A program made the translations under genes and the position numbers. The notes beneath the pieces are model-generated. The model was not told where the DNA came from and searched no databases. It saw only the letters and a program-made list of their open reading frames with translations. A stretch of DNA of 64,000 bases, taken from Streptomyces hawaiiensis. Lineage in GTDB: Bacteria > Actinomycetota > Actinomycetes > Streptomycetales > Streptomycetaceae. Shown piece by piece: positions 43,517-51,944 of the stretch; positions within the stretch are counted from its first letter, which is position 1, and every line of letters begins with the position of its first letter. The stretch spans positions 8,432,001-8,496,000 of the forward strand of contig NZ_CP021978.1 of the NCBI RefSeq assembly GCF_004803895.1, written 5' to 3'.

Positions 43517-44607
43517 CCACCACTTCCCGCTGGCGAGCACTGACGCATCACCACCTGTTCTGGCCGGTCGCGGTCCTGATCGCCCTGCTGCTCGTCAACG
43601 TCCCCTTCACACCCGATTTCTTCTCGATCAGGATGACGGACGGCCACCTCTACGGCAGCCTCGTCTCCATCGTGCTGTTCGGCTCACCGCTGATCCTGGT
43701 GGCGGTCGGCATGACCCTGGTCATCGCCACCGGCGGCATCGATCTCTCCGTCGGTGCCGTGGTCGCCATCACCGGCGCCCTGACCTGTTCGTACATCAGC
43801 GACCAGGCCGACCAGAACACCCTGTCCGCGGTGTTCCTGGCGATGGGCATCGGGTTGGTGGCCGCGGTGGTCTGCGGTCTGTGGAACGGCTTCCTGGTGG
43901 CCAGGATGGGAATCCAGCCGATCATCGCGACCCTCATCATCATGGTCGCGGGCCGAGGCGTCGCCCAGCTGATCACCGACGGCCAGATCATCACCATCAA
44001 CAGCGAGCCGTACAAGCTGATCGGCGGCGGCTACTGGCTGACCCTGCCCTTCTCCGTCTTCGTCGTGGCCGCCGTGGTGGCCATCACCGTGGCGCTGACC
44101 CGCCGCACGGCGCTCGGCCTGCTGGTCGAATCGGTCGGCGGCAACGCCGAGGCCAGCCGCCTGGTCGGCATCAGGTCCACCCGCATCAAGATCATGGTCT
44201 ACATGTTCTGCGCGCTGTGCGCCGGCATCGCGGGCCTGATGATCAGCTCCAACACCTCGGCCGCGGACGGCAACAACGCCGGCCTGTGGATCGAACTCGA
44301 CGCGATCCTCGCCGTGGTGATCGGTGGCACTTCGCTGCTCGGCGGCCGGTTCTCCATCGGCGGCACGGTGGTCGGCGCCCTCGTCATCCAGACCCTGACC
44401 ACCACGATCTACACCATCGGCGTGCCCACCCAGACCAACCTGGTCTTCAAGGCCGCTGTCGTCATCGTCGTCTGCCTGCTGCAGTCCCCGAAGTTCCGGG
44501 CCAAGGTCTTCGGCGCGAAGGGCCCCAAGGGCCCGCGCCAGGACGTCGCCCCGGCGGAGCCCGCCCCGGCGGCCGACGCCGCCCCGAAGATGGAGGTGTC
44601 GCGATGA
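43513..44607 (+). CDS. Sugar ABC transporter permease 1 (YtfT-like)
   Basis: A 364-residue BPD_transp_2 permease. GMTLVIATGGIDLSVGAVVA and VESVGGNAEASRLVGI are diagnostic of RbsC-type permeases. GTG start at 43513 overlaps the ATPase stop. The C-terminal tail is rich in Ala/Pro/Lys and ends by overlapping the second permease start (ATGA). Confidence 0.9.
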   Translation: MTTTSRWRALTHHHLFWPVAVLIALLLVNVPFTPDFFSIRMTDGHLYGSLVSIVLFGSPLILVAVGMTLVIATGGIDLSVGAVVAITGALTCSYISDQADQNTLSAVFLAMGIGLVAAVVCGLWNGFLVARMGIQPIIATLIIMVAGRGVAQLITDGQIITINSEPYKLIGGGYWLTLPFSVFVVAAVVAITVALTRRTALGLLVESVGGNAEASRLVGIRSTRIKIMVYMFCALCAGIAGLMISSNTSAADGNNAGLWIELDAILAVVIGGTSLLGGRFSIGGTVVGALVIQTLTTTIYTIGVPTQTNLVFKAAVVIVVCLLQSPKFRAKVFGAKGPKGPRQDVAPAEPAPAADAAPKMEVSR

Positions 44608-45629
44608 CCGCGACCGCCCAGACCCCCAAGGCGGCTCCGAGCGGCAGTACCGCCTCCCGTGCCACGCGCCTGCTCGGCGACCGGCGTCTGCCCGTCCTGG
44701 TCACGGCCGCCCTGTTCATCGCCATGTACGTCGGTGGCCTCAGCCGGTACCAGAACTACGGGTTCGGCGAACCCCAGGTGTTCCTCAACCTGTTCATCGA
44801 CAATGGCTATCTGCTGGTCGCCGCCATCGGTGCCACCTTCGTCATCATGTCGGGCGGCATCGACCTGTCCGTGGGCTCGATGATCGGCTTCACCACCATG
44901 TTCACGGCGTGGCTGGTGGAACGTCAGGGACTGCCGCTGCTCCTGGTCGTCCCCCTCGCACTGGCCGTCGGCGCCTTCGGCGGCTTCCTGATGGGCTATG
45001 TGATCCACAACTTCGAGATCCAACCGTTCATCGTCACCCTCGCCGGGCTCTTCCTCTTCCGCGGACTGTGTCTGGTCATCAGCAAGGAGTCGATCTCCAT
45101 CGGCGACGCCTCGGTGGGCGCCCTGGCCCAGACGCGGGTGTCGCTCGGCGTGGGGGAGCTGTCGATCGGCGCCCTGGTGGCGTTGGTCGTCCTCGGTATC
45201 GCCTGCTACGTGCTCCACTACACCCGCTTCGGACGCCGTGTGTACGCCATTGGCGGCAACGAGCAGTCGGCTCTGCTCATGGGCCTTCCGCTGGGCGGCA
45301 CGAAGATCGCCGTGTACACGGTGAGCGGCTTCTGCTCGGCCCTGGCGGGTCTGCTGTTCATGCTGTACATCCAGTCGGGGGACCCGCTGCACGCCGTCGG
45401 CATGGAACTCGACGCCATCGCCGCCGTGGTCATCGGCGGCACGCTGCTGACCGGCGGTTCCGGTTATGTGCTGGGCACGCTCTTCGGGGTGCTGGTGCTC
45501 GGCCTGATCAAGAGCGTCATCACGTTCGAGGGCACGCTCAGCTCCTGGTGGACGAAGATCGCGACAGGTGTGCTGCTGTGCGCCTTCATCCTGATCCAGC
45601 GGACCATGACGGCACGCCGGAAGACCTGA
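44604..45629 (+). CDS. Sugar ABC transporter permease 2 (YjfF-like)
   Basis: A 341-residue permease of the same family, with FVIMSGGIDLSVGSMIGFTT and VYAIGGNEQSALLMGLPLG. Having two different permeases after a YtfR-type ATPase reproduces the ytfQRT-yjfF layout of galactofuranose importers rather than the single-permease ribose systems. Last gene of the coupled operon. Confidence 0.9.
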   Translation: MTATAQTPKAAPSGSTASRATRLLGDRRLPVLVTAALFIAMYVGGLSRYQNYGFGEPQVFLNLFIDNGYLLVAAIGATFVIMSGGIDLSVGSMIGFTTMFTAWLVERQGLPLLLVVPLALAVGAFGGFLMGYVIHNFEIQPFIVTLAGLFLFRGLCLVISKESISIGDASVGALAQTRVSLGVGELSIGALVALVVLGIACYVLHYTRFGRRVYAIGGNEQSALLMGLPLGGTKIAVYTVSGFCSALAGLLFMLYIQSGDPLHAVGMELDAIAAVVIGGTLLTGGSGYVLGTLFGVLVLGLIKSVITFEGTLSSWWTKIATGVLLCAFILIQRTMTARRKT

Positions 45630-45837
45630 CCGGCAGAGGTGCCGTCACCCTCCCCCTTTCCACGTGCGGCAACGTAGTCGGCGCCTCGTCACGGACATCG
45701 CCCTGCTTGGACAGAAAACCCGCGAAACGGCCGTGGGCTTCCAGCGGTCACGTAGGGGAGGCCGCCCCAAATGCCGCACTGGAAGCCGTACCGGCAGCCG
45801 TACTGAAAGCCGTACCGAGATCAGAGAAAGACAGGAC

Positions 45838-47274
45838 ATGCCCATGCGCGCACTCCTCTCCCGGCTGGTGGCGATACTGGTCACTGCCTGTCTGCTGTTC
45901 ACAGCCCAAGCCCTGACCACGCCTCAGCGGGCCGCCGCCGCCGACCCGGGCTACCTGATGACGCACTTCATCGGGGAGGGGTCGACCGGTCAGCAGATGT
46001 ACTTCTCGTACAGCGCGGACGGTCTGAACTGGACCGATCTCAACGGCGGCGGGATGACTCTGCGTTCCACGGTGGGCACGCGCGGAGTGCGCGACCCCGC
46101 GCTGGTGCGCTCACCCGACGGCAGCAAGTACTGGATCATCGCGACCGACCTGTGCATCGACTGCGGGCAGACGTGGAGTCAGTCCATCAACAACGGCAGC
46201 CGCAGTCTTGTGGTGTGGGAGTCGAGTGACCTGGTCACCTGGTCGGCGCCGTGGCTGCTCAACGTCGCCGGCGCGATCCCTGACGGACGCAATGCCTGGG
46301 CGCCGGAAGCGATCTGGGATCCGGCCAGCAACGACTACGTCCTGTACTGGGCGACGAACACGCCCCTCAACGGCGTGACGAAGCACCGCATCCACTACGC
46401 CCACACCACGAATTTCCGCACGATCACCACCCCTCAGGTCTACATCGAGCGCCCCGGCACCCAGGAGATCATCGACACCCAGATCGTCGAGGTCCCCTCC
46501 GGCGTCGGCAACTACCGCTACGTACGGGCTTCCGGCGACGGCCAGATCACGATCGAGGGCAGCAACTCGATCCTCGGGACCTGGACCAACCTCGGCAACC
46601 TCTCCGGCATCGGCCTGACCGGCTCCCAGGTCGAGGGCCCGATGTGGATGAAGTTCCGGGACCGCAACGAGTGGACCCTCTACCTCGACCAGTACGCGGC
46701 CGGAAAGGGATACATGCCGGTCACGACGACCAACCCGTCCGCCTCCGGCACCTACAAGCTCCCGACGTCGGGAACCTACTCTCTGGGCGGCACCAAGAAA
46801 CGCCACGGCTCGATTCTGAACCTGACGGCCGCCGAGGACGCCCGGATACAGGCGCGCTGGGCCAACACCCCGGCCAAGCGGCTGCAGTCCTTCAACTTCC
46901 AGGACCGCTACGTGCGGCACGCCAACTTCGATGTGCGCATCGACCAGAACGTCACCAACGCGGACGCCCAGTTCCGGCCGCGCCCCGGCCTGGCCGGCTC
47001 CGGCACCGTCTCCTTCGAGTCGGTCAACTTCCCCGGCCACTACCTGCGGCACGATGGAGCCGACTTCCAGCTCGTCCACAACGACGGCACCACCCAGTTC
47101 GCCGCGGACGCCACCTTCCGCCAGGTCGCCGGACTCGCCGACTCGTCCTGGTCCTCGTTCCAGTCGTACAACCACCCCGACCGCTACATCCGCCACTACG
47201 CGTTCCAGCTGAAGCTCGAAACGATCACCACCGCGACGGGACGCAGCGACGCCACTTTCCGTCTGACGAGCTGA
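45838..47274 (+). CDS. Secreted GH43-like glycosidase with C-terminal AbfB (CBM42) domain
   Basis: A 478-residue exported enzyme: signal peptide (AILVTACLLFTAQALTTPQR, cleavage near RAAAAD), a five-bladed propeller-type catalytic region with RGVRDPALVRSPDGSKYWII and SQVEGPMWMKF (probable acid residues), and an arabinofuranose-binding AbfB domain (about 340-478) with repeats such as RYVRHANFDVRI, HYLRHDGADFQL and RYIRHYAFQLKL. It lies 208 bp after the furanose-type importer and probably releases arabinofuranose. The start may be 45838 or 45844. Confidence 0.85.
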   Translation: MPMRALLSRLVAILVTACLLFTAQALTTPQRAAAADPGYLMTHFIGEGSTGQQMYFSYSADGLNWTDLNGGGMTLRSTVGTRGVRDPALVRSPDGSKYWIIATDLCIDCGQTWSQSINNGSRSLVVWESSDLVTWSAPWLLNVAGAIPDGRNAWAPEAIWDPASNDYVLYWATNTPLNGVTKHRIHYAHTTNFRTITTPQVYIERPGTQEIIDTQIVEVPSGVGNYRYVRASGDGQITIEGSNSILGTWTNLGNLSGIGLTGSQVEGPMWMKFRDRNEWTLYLDQYAAGKGYMPVTTTNPSASGTYKLPTSGTYSLGGTKKRHGSILNLTAAEDARIQARWANTPAKRLQSFNFQDRYVRHANFDVRIDQNVTNADAQFRPRPGLAGSGTVSFESVNFPGHYLRHDGADFQLVHNDGTTQFAADATFRQVAGLADSSWSSFQSYNHPDRYIRHYAFQLKLETITTATGRSDATFRLTS

Positions 47275-47560
47275 CCTGTCAGGGATGCCGGCGCCCTCGG
47301 GCGACGCCCCACCTGCCGCCGCCCTCAAGCGAGGCAGGCGCCGACACCCCTCCCGCAAGCGCAATGCGACACCGGGCGTCGTTCGGGGCGGGACGCGGCA
47401 CCTCGGCCGAGGCGTCACGTCCCCTTCCTCAGACATGTCGTGGACAGCACTACGCCGCCTACCTGGACAACGACGACGCTTTCGAAGTCGAGCTCGTCGC
47501 AATCCCCTCACTGAGTGGGGAAGAACGCGTCGTGATGCGAGGAGCGGCGGACGCTACGCC
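47275..47560. other. Non-coding stretch after the glycosidase
   Basis: Nearly 290 bp with open frames but no recognisable product, leading into the transposase and hydrolase relics. No good terminator hairpin was found after the glycosidase stop. Confidence 0.4.
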
Positions 47561-47570
47561 CCTCGCACAT

Positions 47571-47693
47571 CCGCGGGGGTTCGACCCGGGCGAACCGCCC
47601 GGCTATCCGGCCCATCAGGACCTCGAACGCCCCCCGCCACCGGGCTGGATCCATGCTCTGGCCCGCGGCCACCGTCTCGTCGTTTGTCCACAC
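47571..47693 (-). pseudogene. IS701-type transposase N-terminal relic
   Basis: The minus strand encodes MDPARWRGAFEVLMGRIAGR followed by FARVEPPRM, the characteristic N-terminus of IS701-family DDE transposases (usually FxRVEPRRRA). The frame then degenerates and the rest of the protein is missing. No terminal inverted repeats were recognised. Confidence 0.6.
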
Positions 47694-47840
47694 AACTCAC
47701 GATGATCAACGGTGGCCGCACCCCTCTCCACGTGGAACATGGAGATCAAGATGGCGCCGTTCCGTTCGCCCACGCCCAGTCCCTTGCCGCAGCCATCGCC
47801 CAAGTCGAAGGAGTCGACGCTGCGGTCAGGGGTGGGTCTG
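47694..47840 (+). pseudogene. Alpha/beta hydrolase (S9 peptidase-like) C-terminal relic
   Basis: A plus-strand frame contains LHVEHGDQDGAVPFAHAQSL then AAAIAQVEGVDA, the C-terminal Asp-bearing segment of prolyl-oligopeptidase-type hydrolases (HGDxDxxVPxxxA). Nothing upstream provides the nucleophile region. It follows the transposase relic and looks like the debris of an insertion event. Confidence 0.5.
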
Positions 47841-48086
47841 AGTCCGCGAGTCAGGGCAGCCGGTTGCCTACGCGGCGATTCCTAAGGCGCTGGTCAGGAC
47901 GCTAGTCGTGAGTCCCGCAGCTTGGCGGGACAGGTCCTGCTCACTTCGGATCGATCCTTTCGCACCCATGCCCGCTCCGCTGCACATTCCATTGGAAAAT
48001 GCCAAAGCGTTCACCTGTGCCGAGCACTGTGCGTAGTCTCGTGCTCACGTTCGCGGGAACGGCCGTGCAGGGGGAGGGGATTCGGC

Positions 48087-48500
48087 GTGCCCGGAATCGA
48101 CGAGAGTCTGCTGGAGGCCATGCGGCTGCCAGGTGCTCGAGGGGCGTCGGTGGTCGACTGGATCAGTGGTCTTGCTTTGGGCGCGGTAGGTGACGCACCC
48201 GGTGGGGATGTGGAGGCGACGGCTGCGGAAACCGCCGAACTCGCCCGTCTCGCCACCGAGAGCGGCGCCCTCGCCCTCACCGGCGGCGGCCCCGGCAGCC
48301 CCGGCGAGGAGTCCGGCAAGGAACCCCCCGTACAGGACCTGATCATCACGAACGCCGACTCGTACCACCTGCTCAGGTTCGTCACCACGACCTTCGACAG
48401 CACGGTCTTCGTGCACTTGTGGCTCGACCGCCGCGAAGGGAACCTGGCCCTGGCCCGCATCAGGCTGGCCGAGATGGCGGACGGGCTGGTGCTCGGATGA
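48087..48500 (+). CDS. Roadblock/LC7-like protein 1
   Basis: A 137-residue protein with a roadblock/MglB-like layout: VVDWISGLALGAVGDAP in the first half, DLIITNADSYHLLRF in the middle, and FVHLWLDRREGNLALARIRL at the end. It resembles the 124-residue protein at 49951 position by position. The GTG at 48087 follows GGGGAGGGGA. Its stop overlaps the next start (ATGA). Such proteins usually regulate small GTPases, but none is encoded here. Confidence 0.75.
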   Translation: MPGIDESLLEAMRLPGARGASVVDWISGLALGAVGDAPGGDVEATAAETAELARLATESGALALTGGGPGSPGEESGKEPPVQDLIITNADSYHLLRFVTTTFDSTVFVHLWLDRREGNLALARIRLAEMADGLVLG

Positions 48501-49333
48501 CCGCCCCGGCCAAGACACTGCGCTCGGGCGAACCGGCCTCGGCCCTGCTCGGCACCCTCGCCGCGCAGGGCGCCACCGGAGCCCTGTCCACCGAGTCGGG
48601 GATCGTCTACCTCGCGGCGGGACACGTCGTCCACGTCGAATCCGCCGTCACGCCCGACCTCGGTGACCTGCTCACCCACAGTGGTGCGCTCGCCCCGGAC
48701 GGCTGGTGGGAGGCGATCGACCGGGCCGGCCGCCGCTGCCGTGTCGGACGGCAGCTGGTGGACAGCGGCCACCTCGCCGCCGGCGCGCTGGAACTGTGCC
48801 ATCTGGGCGCCCTCTTCGACGCGGCGTACTTCGTCCTCGCCCACGACGGACCGGCGCTGCGGTTCCGACCAGGAGCCGCGCACTGGCTCGGCGCGGTCCG
48901 TTCCGTACCGGTGGACACCGTCCTGCGCGAGTCCAGACGCCGCCGTGAACTGCTGCACCGCATATGGCCCGAGCCCGACGTGGACCGTGTGCCTCTCGCC
49001 CGGGTGCCCGGGCCGGACGCCGCCGACCTGCCGGCCCGCCGCGTCCGGACCCTCGACCAGGTCGACGGTGTCCGCACTGCCGCCCAGATCGCCATGGCCC
49101 TCGCCTGCCGCACCTTCCACACCCTCGTCGAACTCCGCCGCCTCGCCGCCGCCGGGCTGGTGGCCCCCGTGGCACCCCTGGTCCCCGTCCCCTCCCCAGC
49201 CCTTGCCCCAGCCCCTGCGTCCGCCCCCGCCCCCGTGTCCGCCGAGCCGGGCCCCACTCCTCGTCCCGCGGCACCGGACGAGCCCGACACCGCACTGCTG
49301 CGACGGCTCCTGCACGCCTTGGAGGCACTGTGA
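48497..49333 (+). CDS. DUF4388/PatA-like protein
   Basis: A 278-residue protein. The first 120 residues match the DUF4388 pattern (LLGTLAAQGATGALSTESGI, YLAAGHVVHVES). A winged-helix-like middle section follows (LDQVDGVRTAAQIAMALACR, LVELRRLAAAGLV), then a Pro/Ala-rich linker near residues 230-260 and a short helix. Coupled by overlap to the upstream roadblock gene, it may be the signalling partner of the roadblock proteins. Confidence 0.7.
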   Translation: MTAPAKTLRSGEPASALLGTLAAQGATGALSTESGIVYLAAGHVVHVESAVTPDLGDLLTHSGALAPDGWWEAIDRAGRRCRVGRQLVDSGHLAAGALELCHLGALFDAAYFVLAHDGPALRFRPGAAHWLGAVRSVPVDTVLRESRRRRELLHRIWPEPDVDRVPLARVPGPDAADLPARRVRTLDQVDGVRTAAQIAMALACRTFHTLVELRRLAAAGLVAPVAPLVPVPSPALAPAPASAPAPVSAEPGPTPRPAAPDEPDTALLRRLLHALEAL

Positions 49334-49371
49334 TCCGCGCGCGAAGACAGCGTGCCGAAAGGAGACTGCTC

Positions 49372-49893
49372 ATGGCCGTCGAGACCGACGTCCTGGACGA
49401 ACTGCGTCGGCTCCGCACCCGCATACCCCGGCTGACCGGCTCCCTCGCCGCCACCGTCGACGGACTCGTCCTCGCCCACGATGTGCCCGATACCGAGCCG
49501 GAGGGACTCGCGGCGCTCACCGCCGCCGCCCTCGGCGTCGCCTACCGCATGACGGACGTCGCCGCTCGCGGCGACTTCCGCGAACTGCTGGTGCGGGGCT
49601 CCGGAGGCTACGTCGCCACCTACGCCGCCGGAACGACCGCCGTACTCACCCTCCTCGCCGAGGACCGCGTCAACGTCGGCCGCCTCCATTTGGAAGGCCG
49701 GCGCAGCGGCGCCCGGATCGCCGACCTCGTCGCCACGCGCGTGGCGCCCGGCAGCGGCCGCCACGCCGACCGGCCGGCTCCCGAAGAGCACCTCGCCACG
49801 GTGCCCCCGGCCGCGGACCGCCCCATCGGCACCCTCCCGGTACGCACCCCGCAGCGGCCCACGCACCAGCCGCGCCCGCAGACCGGCATCTGA
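49372..49893 (+). CDS. Roadblock/LC7 domain protein 2
   Basis: A 173-residue protein with a clear roadblock core: LTGSLAATVDGLVLAHDVPD, FRELLVRGSGGYVATYAAGT and AVLTLLAEDRVNVGRLHLEG. The C-terminal 50 residues are Pro/Arg-rich and probably disordered. AAAGGAGA supports the ATG at 49372. It is the most typical roadblock member of the cluster. Confidence 0.8.
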   Translation: MAVETDVLDELRRLRTRIPRLTGSLAATVDGLVLAHDVPDTEPEGLAALTAAALGVAYRMTDVAARGDFRELLVRGSGGYVATYAAGTTAVLTLLAEDRVNVGRLHLEGRRSGARIADLVATRVAPGSGRHADRPAPEEHLATVPPAADRPIGTLPVRTPQRPTHQPRPQTGI

Positions 49894-49950
49894 GCCGTCC
49901 GAACCTCCTGACCCACCGAAGTAGAAGACCGAAGGAAAGGAACCGAGCGC

Positions 49951-50325
49951 ATGGCCAACACGGAGACCGCGCTGAAGGAATGCCTGAGCTCCATCGACGG
50001 AGCGACGGCCGCCGCACTCGTCGACTACACCAGCGGCATGGCCCTCGGCACCCTCGGCGGCAGCAAGGACTTCAACCTGGAAGTCGCCGCCGCGGGCAAC
50101 ACCGACGTCGTGCGGTCCAAGCTGCGCACCATGGAGCACCTGGGGCTGAAGGAGGAGATCGAGGACATCCTGATCACCCTGAACACCCAGTACCACCTCA
50201 TCCGCCTCCTGAAGGGCCGCGGAGGCAGCGGACTCTTCCTCTACCTCGTGCTCGACGGGAGCCGGGCCAACCTCGCGATGGCCCGCCACCAGTTGCGCCG
50301 CATCGAAGCCGACCTGGAGGTCTGA
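49951..50325 (+). CDS. Roadblock/LC7-like protein 3
   Basis: A 124-residue protein: ALVDYTSGMALGTLGGSKDF, then DILITLNTQYHLIRLLKGRG and LVLDGSRANLAMARHQLRRI. It parallels the 48087 product but lacks that protein's Gly/Ser-rich central insert. It ends the four-gene cluster and is followed by a hairpin at 50346. Confidence 0.75.
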   Translation: MANTETALKECLSSIDGATAAALVDYTSGMALGTLGGSKDFNLEVAAAGNTDVVRSKLRTMEHLGLKEEIEDILITLNTQYHLIRLLKGRGGSGLFLYLVLDGSRANLAMARHQLRRIEADLEV

Positions 50326-50345
50326 ACCGGCACCACCGGACGGGA

Positions 50346-50371
50346 GCCCTCCGCCACACGTAGCGGAGGGC
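50346..50371 (+). terminator. Hairpin after the roadblock cluster
   Basis: CCCTCCGC pairs perfectly with GCGGAGGG around an 8-base loop, 20 bp after the last stop. No T-run follows, as is common for streptomycete terminators. Confidence 0.6.
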
Positions 50372-50416
50372 CCCGGCACGCCGCACGGCGACGACGGGCG
50401 TGCAGCCGGCCGTGGC

Positions 50417-50432
50417 TACGGTGGGTGCCATG
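50417..50432 (+). promoter_or_regulatory. Leaderless promoter of the monooxygenase gene
   Basis: TACGGT (50417-50422) ends 7 bases before the ATG at 50430 and no ribosome site is visible. This supports the chosen start and a leaderless transcript. Confidence 0.45.
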
Positions 50433-51944
50433 ACAGCGCCCCTGGACGTGCTCGTGGTCGGCGCGGGCCCCACCGGGCTCGCACTCGCGACCCAACTGCG
50501 CGCCTGTGACACCCTGTTCCGGATCGTGGACCGCTCACTGGACCGCGCCCGGGAGTCACGCGCCCCGGCGATCCAGCCCCGCACCCTGGAGATGCTGTCC
50601 GCGTTCGGCGTGGCGGACGACCTCGTCGACCGGGGCAGTACGGCGGTCCGGCTGCACCTGCATCTGCCCCGACGGGTGCTGCACGTGCCGGTGTTCGACG
50701 TCGGCTGTGACGACACACCGTACCCCTTCCTGCTCTTCCTCCCGCAGTCGGAGACCGAAGCCGTCCTGACTGCTCATCTGGCCGCGCGGGACGTGACGGT
50801 GGAGCGGGGCACCGAGCTGCTGGGCGCCGAACCGGAGGGCCCGTACGTCACCTGCCGCCTGCGGCGCCGGGACGGGACCGAGGAGACCGTACGGGCCCGC
50901 TACGTCGTCGGCTGCGACGGCGCACACAGCACGGTGCGCGCCCAGGCGGGCATCGCCTTCGAGGGGTACGCCTATCCGCAGACGTTCCTGCTGGCTGATC
51001 TGGAGGCCGACGGCCTGGAGCCGGGTATCGCGCACACGTACATGACCGCGTCCGGGCTGCTGTTCTTCTTCCCGCTGGGCACTCCGGCCACCTGGCGGAT
51101 GATCGCGATGCACCCGCCGGGCGCTCCGGGCGGCGAGGTGACCCTGGACCTCCTCCAGCGGATCGCCGACGACTGGACGCCCGACAACCTGTCCCTGCGC
51201 GACCCGGTCTGGATGACGAGCTTCCGCATCCACAACCGCGGTGCCACCCGCTACCGAAAAGGCCCGTTCTTCCTCGCCGGGGACGCGGCGCACATCCACA
51301 GCCCGGCGGGGGGACAGGGCATGAACACCGGCATCCAGGACGCGCTCAACCTGGGCTGGAAACTCGCCCACGTCTGCCGGGGCGCCGCACCTGAGGAGTT
51401 GCTGGACACGTACGAGGCGGAGCGCGCCCCGGTCGGCCACGGCGTACGCCGCCTCACCGACCGCGCGTTCACCGTCGGTACGAGCAGCCACCCGGCTCCA
51501 CGGCTGGCACGGACGCGTCTCGCCCCGCACCTGGCCCCGCTGCTCCTGCGCGCGACCGGCGCCCGGGCTCGCCTCTTCCGGACGGTCTCCGAACTCGGCA
51601 TCCACTACCGCCGCGGCCCCGCCTCCGTCACCGGACCGCACCGTCCGCGGCAGGGCCCACACGCCGGAGACCGCCTCCCCGACACCCCGGCCGGACTCCA
51701 GCGACGGGTCGCCGGACCGGGCTACCACCTCCTGCTCACGGGCCCCACCCACCTCTGGCCCGAGGACCCGCCCCCGGGCGGACGGCGCGACTTGGTGAGC
51801 ACGCACCACCTGGGCACGCGCAGCCCGTGGCCGGGCATCACCCACGCCCTCGTGCGGCCCGACGGATACGTGGGCTACCTGGCGGGCGGCACCGACCTCA
51901 CGGGCCTGCGCACCTATCTCGACCGCTGGCTGCCTGTCCTCTAG
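50430..51944 (+). CDS. FAD-dependent aromatic monooxygenase (PHBH/RdmE-like)
   Basis: A 504-residue class A flavin monooxygenase. Motifs are VLVVGAGPTGLALATQL (GxGxxG), YVVGCDGAHSTVRAQAG (DG motif) and FFLAGDAAHIHSPAGGQGMN (GD motif) followed by TGIQDALNLGWKL. The C-terminal thioredoxin-like portion (about 400-504) is present. Such enzymes hydroxylate phenols and polyketides or inactivate rifamycin-type antibiotics; no biosynthetic genes are adjacent, so a detoxification or scavenging role is more likely. Confidence 0.9.
   Translation: MTAPLDVLVVGAGPTGLALATQLRACDTLFRIVDRSLDRARESRAPAIQPRTLEMLSAFGVADDLVDRGSTAVRLHLHLPRRVLHVPVFDVGCDDTPYPFLLFLPQSETEAVLTAHLAARDVTVERGTELLGAEPEGPYVTCRLRRRDGTEETVRARYVVGCDGAHSTVRAQAGIAFEGYAYPQTFLLADLEADGLEPGIAHTYMTASGLLFFFPLGTPATWRMIAMHPPGAPGGEVTLDLLQRIADDWTPDNLSLRDPVWMTSFRIHNRGATRYRKGPFFLAGDAAHIHSPAGGQGMNTGIQDALNLGWKLAHVCRGAAPEELLDTYEAERAPVGHGVRRLTDRAFTVGTSSHPAPRLARTRLAPHLAPLLLRATGARARLFRTVSELGIHYRRGPASVTGPHRPRQGPHAGDRLPDTPAGLQRRVAGPGYHLLLTGPTHLWPEDPPPGGRRDLVSTHHLGTRSPWPGITHALVRPDGYVGYLAGGTDLTGLRTYLDRWLPVL

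Noticed and set aside
45770..45825. Repeated GCCGTAC units upstream of the glycosidase
   Set aside because: Only three short imperfect copies in leader DNA; too little to call a regulatory array.
48087..50325. Classical conservon (cvn) operon
   Set aside because: No sensor kinase, DUF742 protein or small GTPase is present, so the label is not justified.
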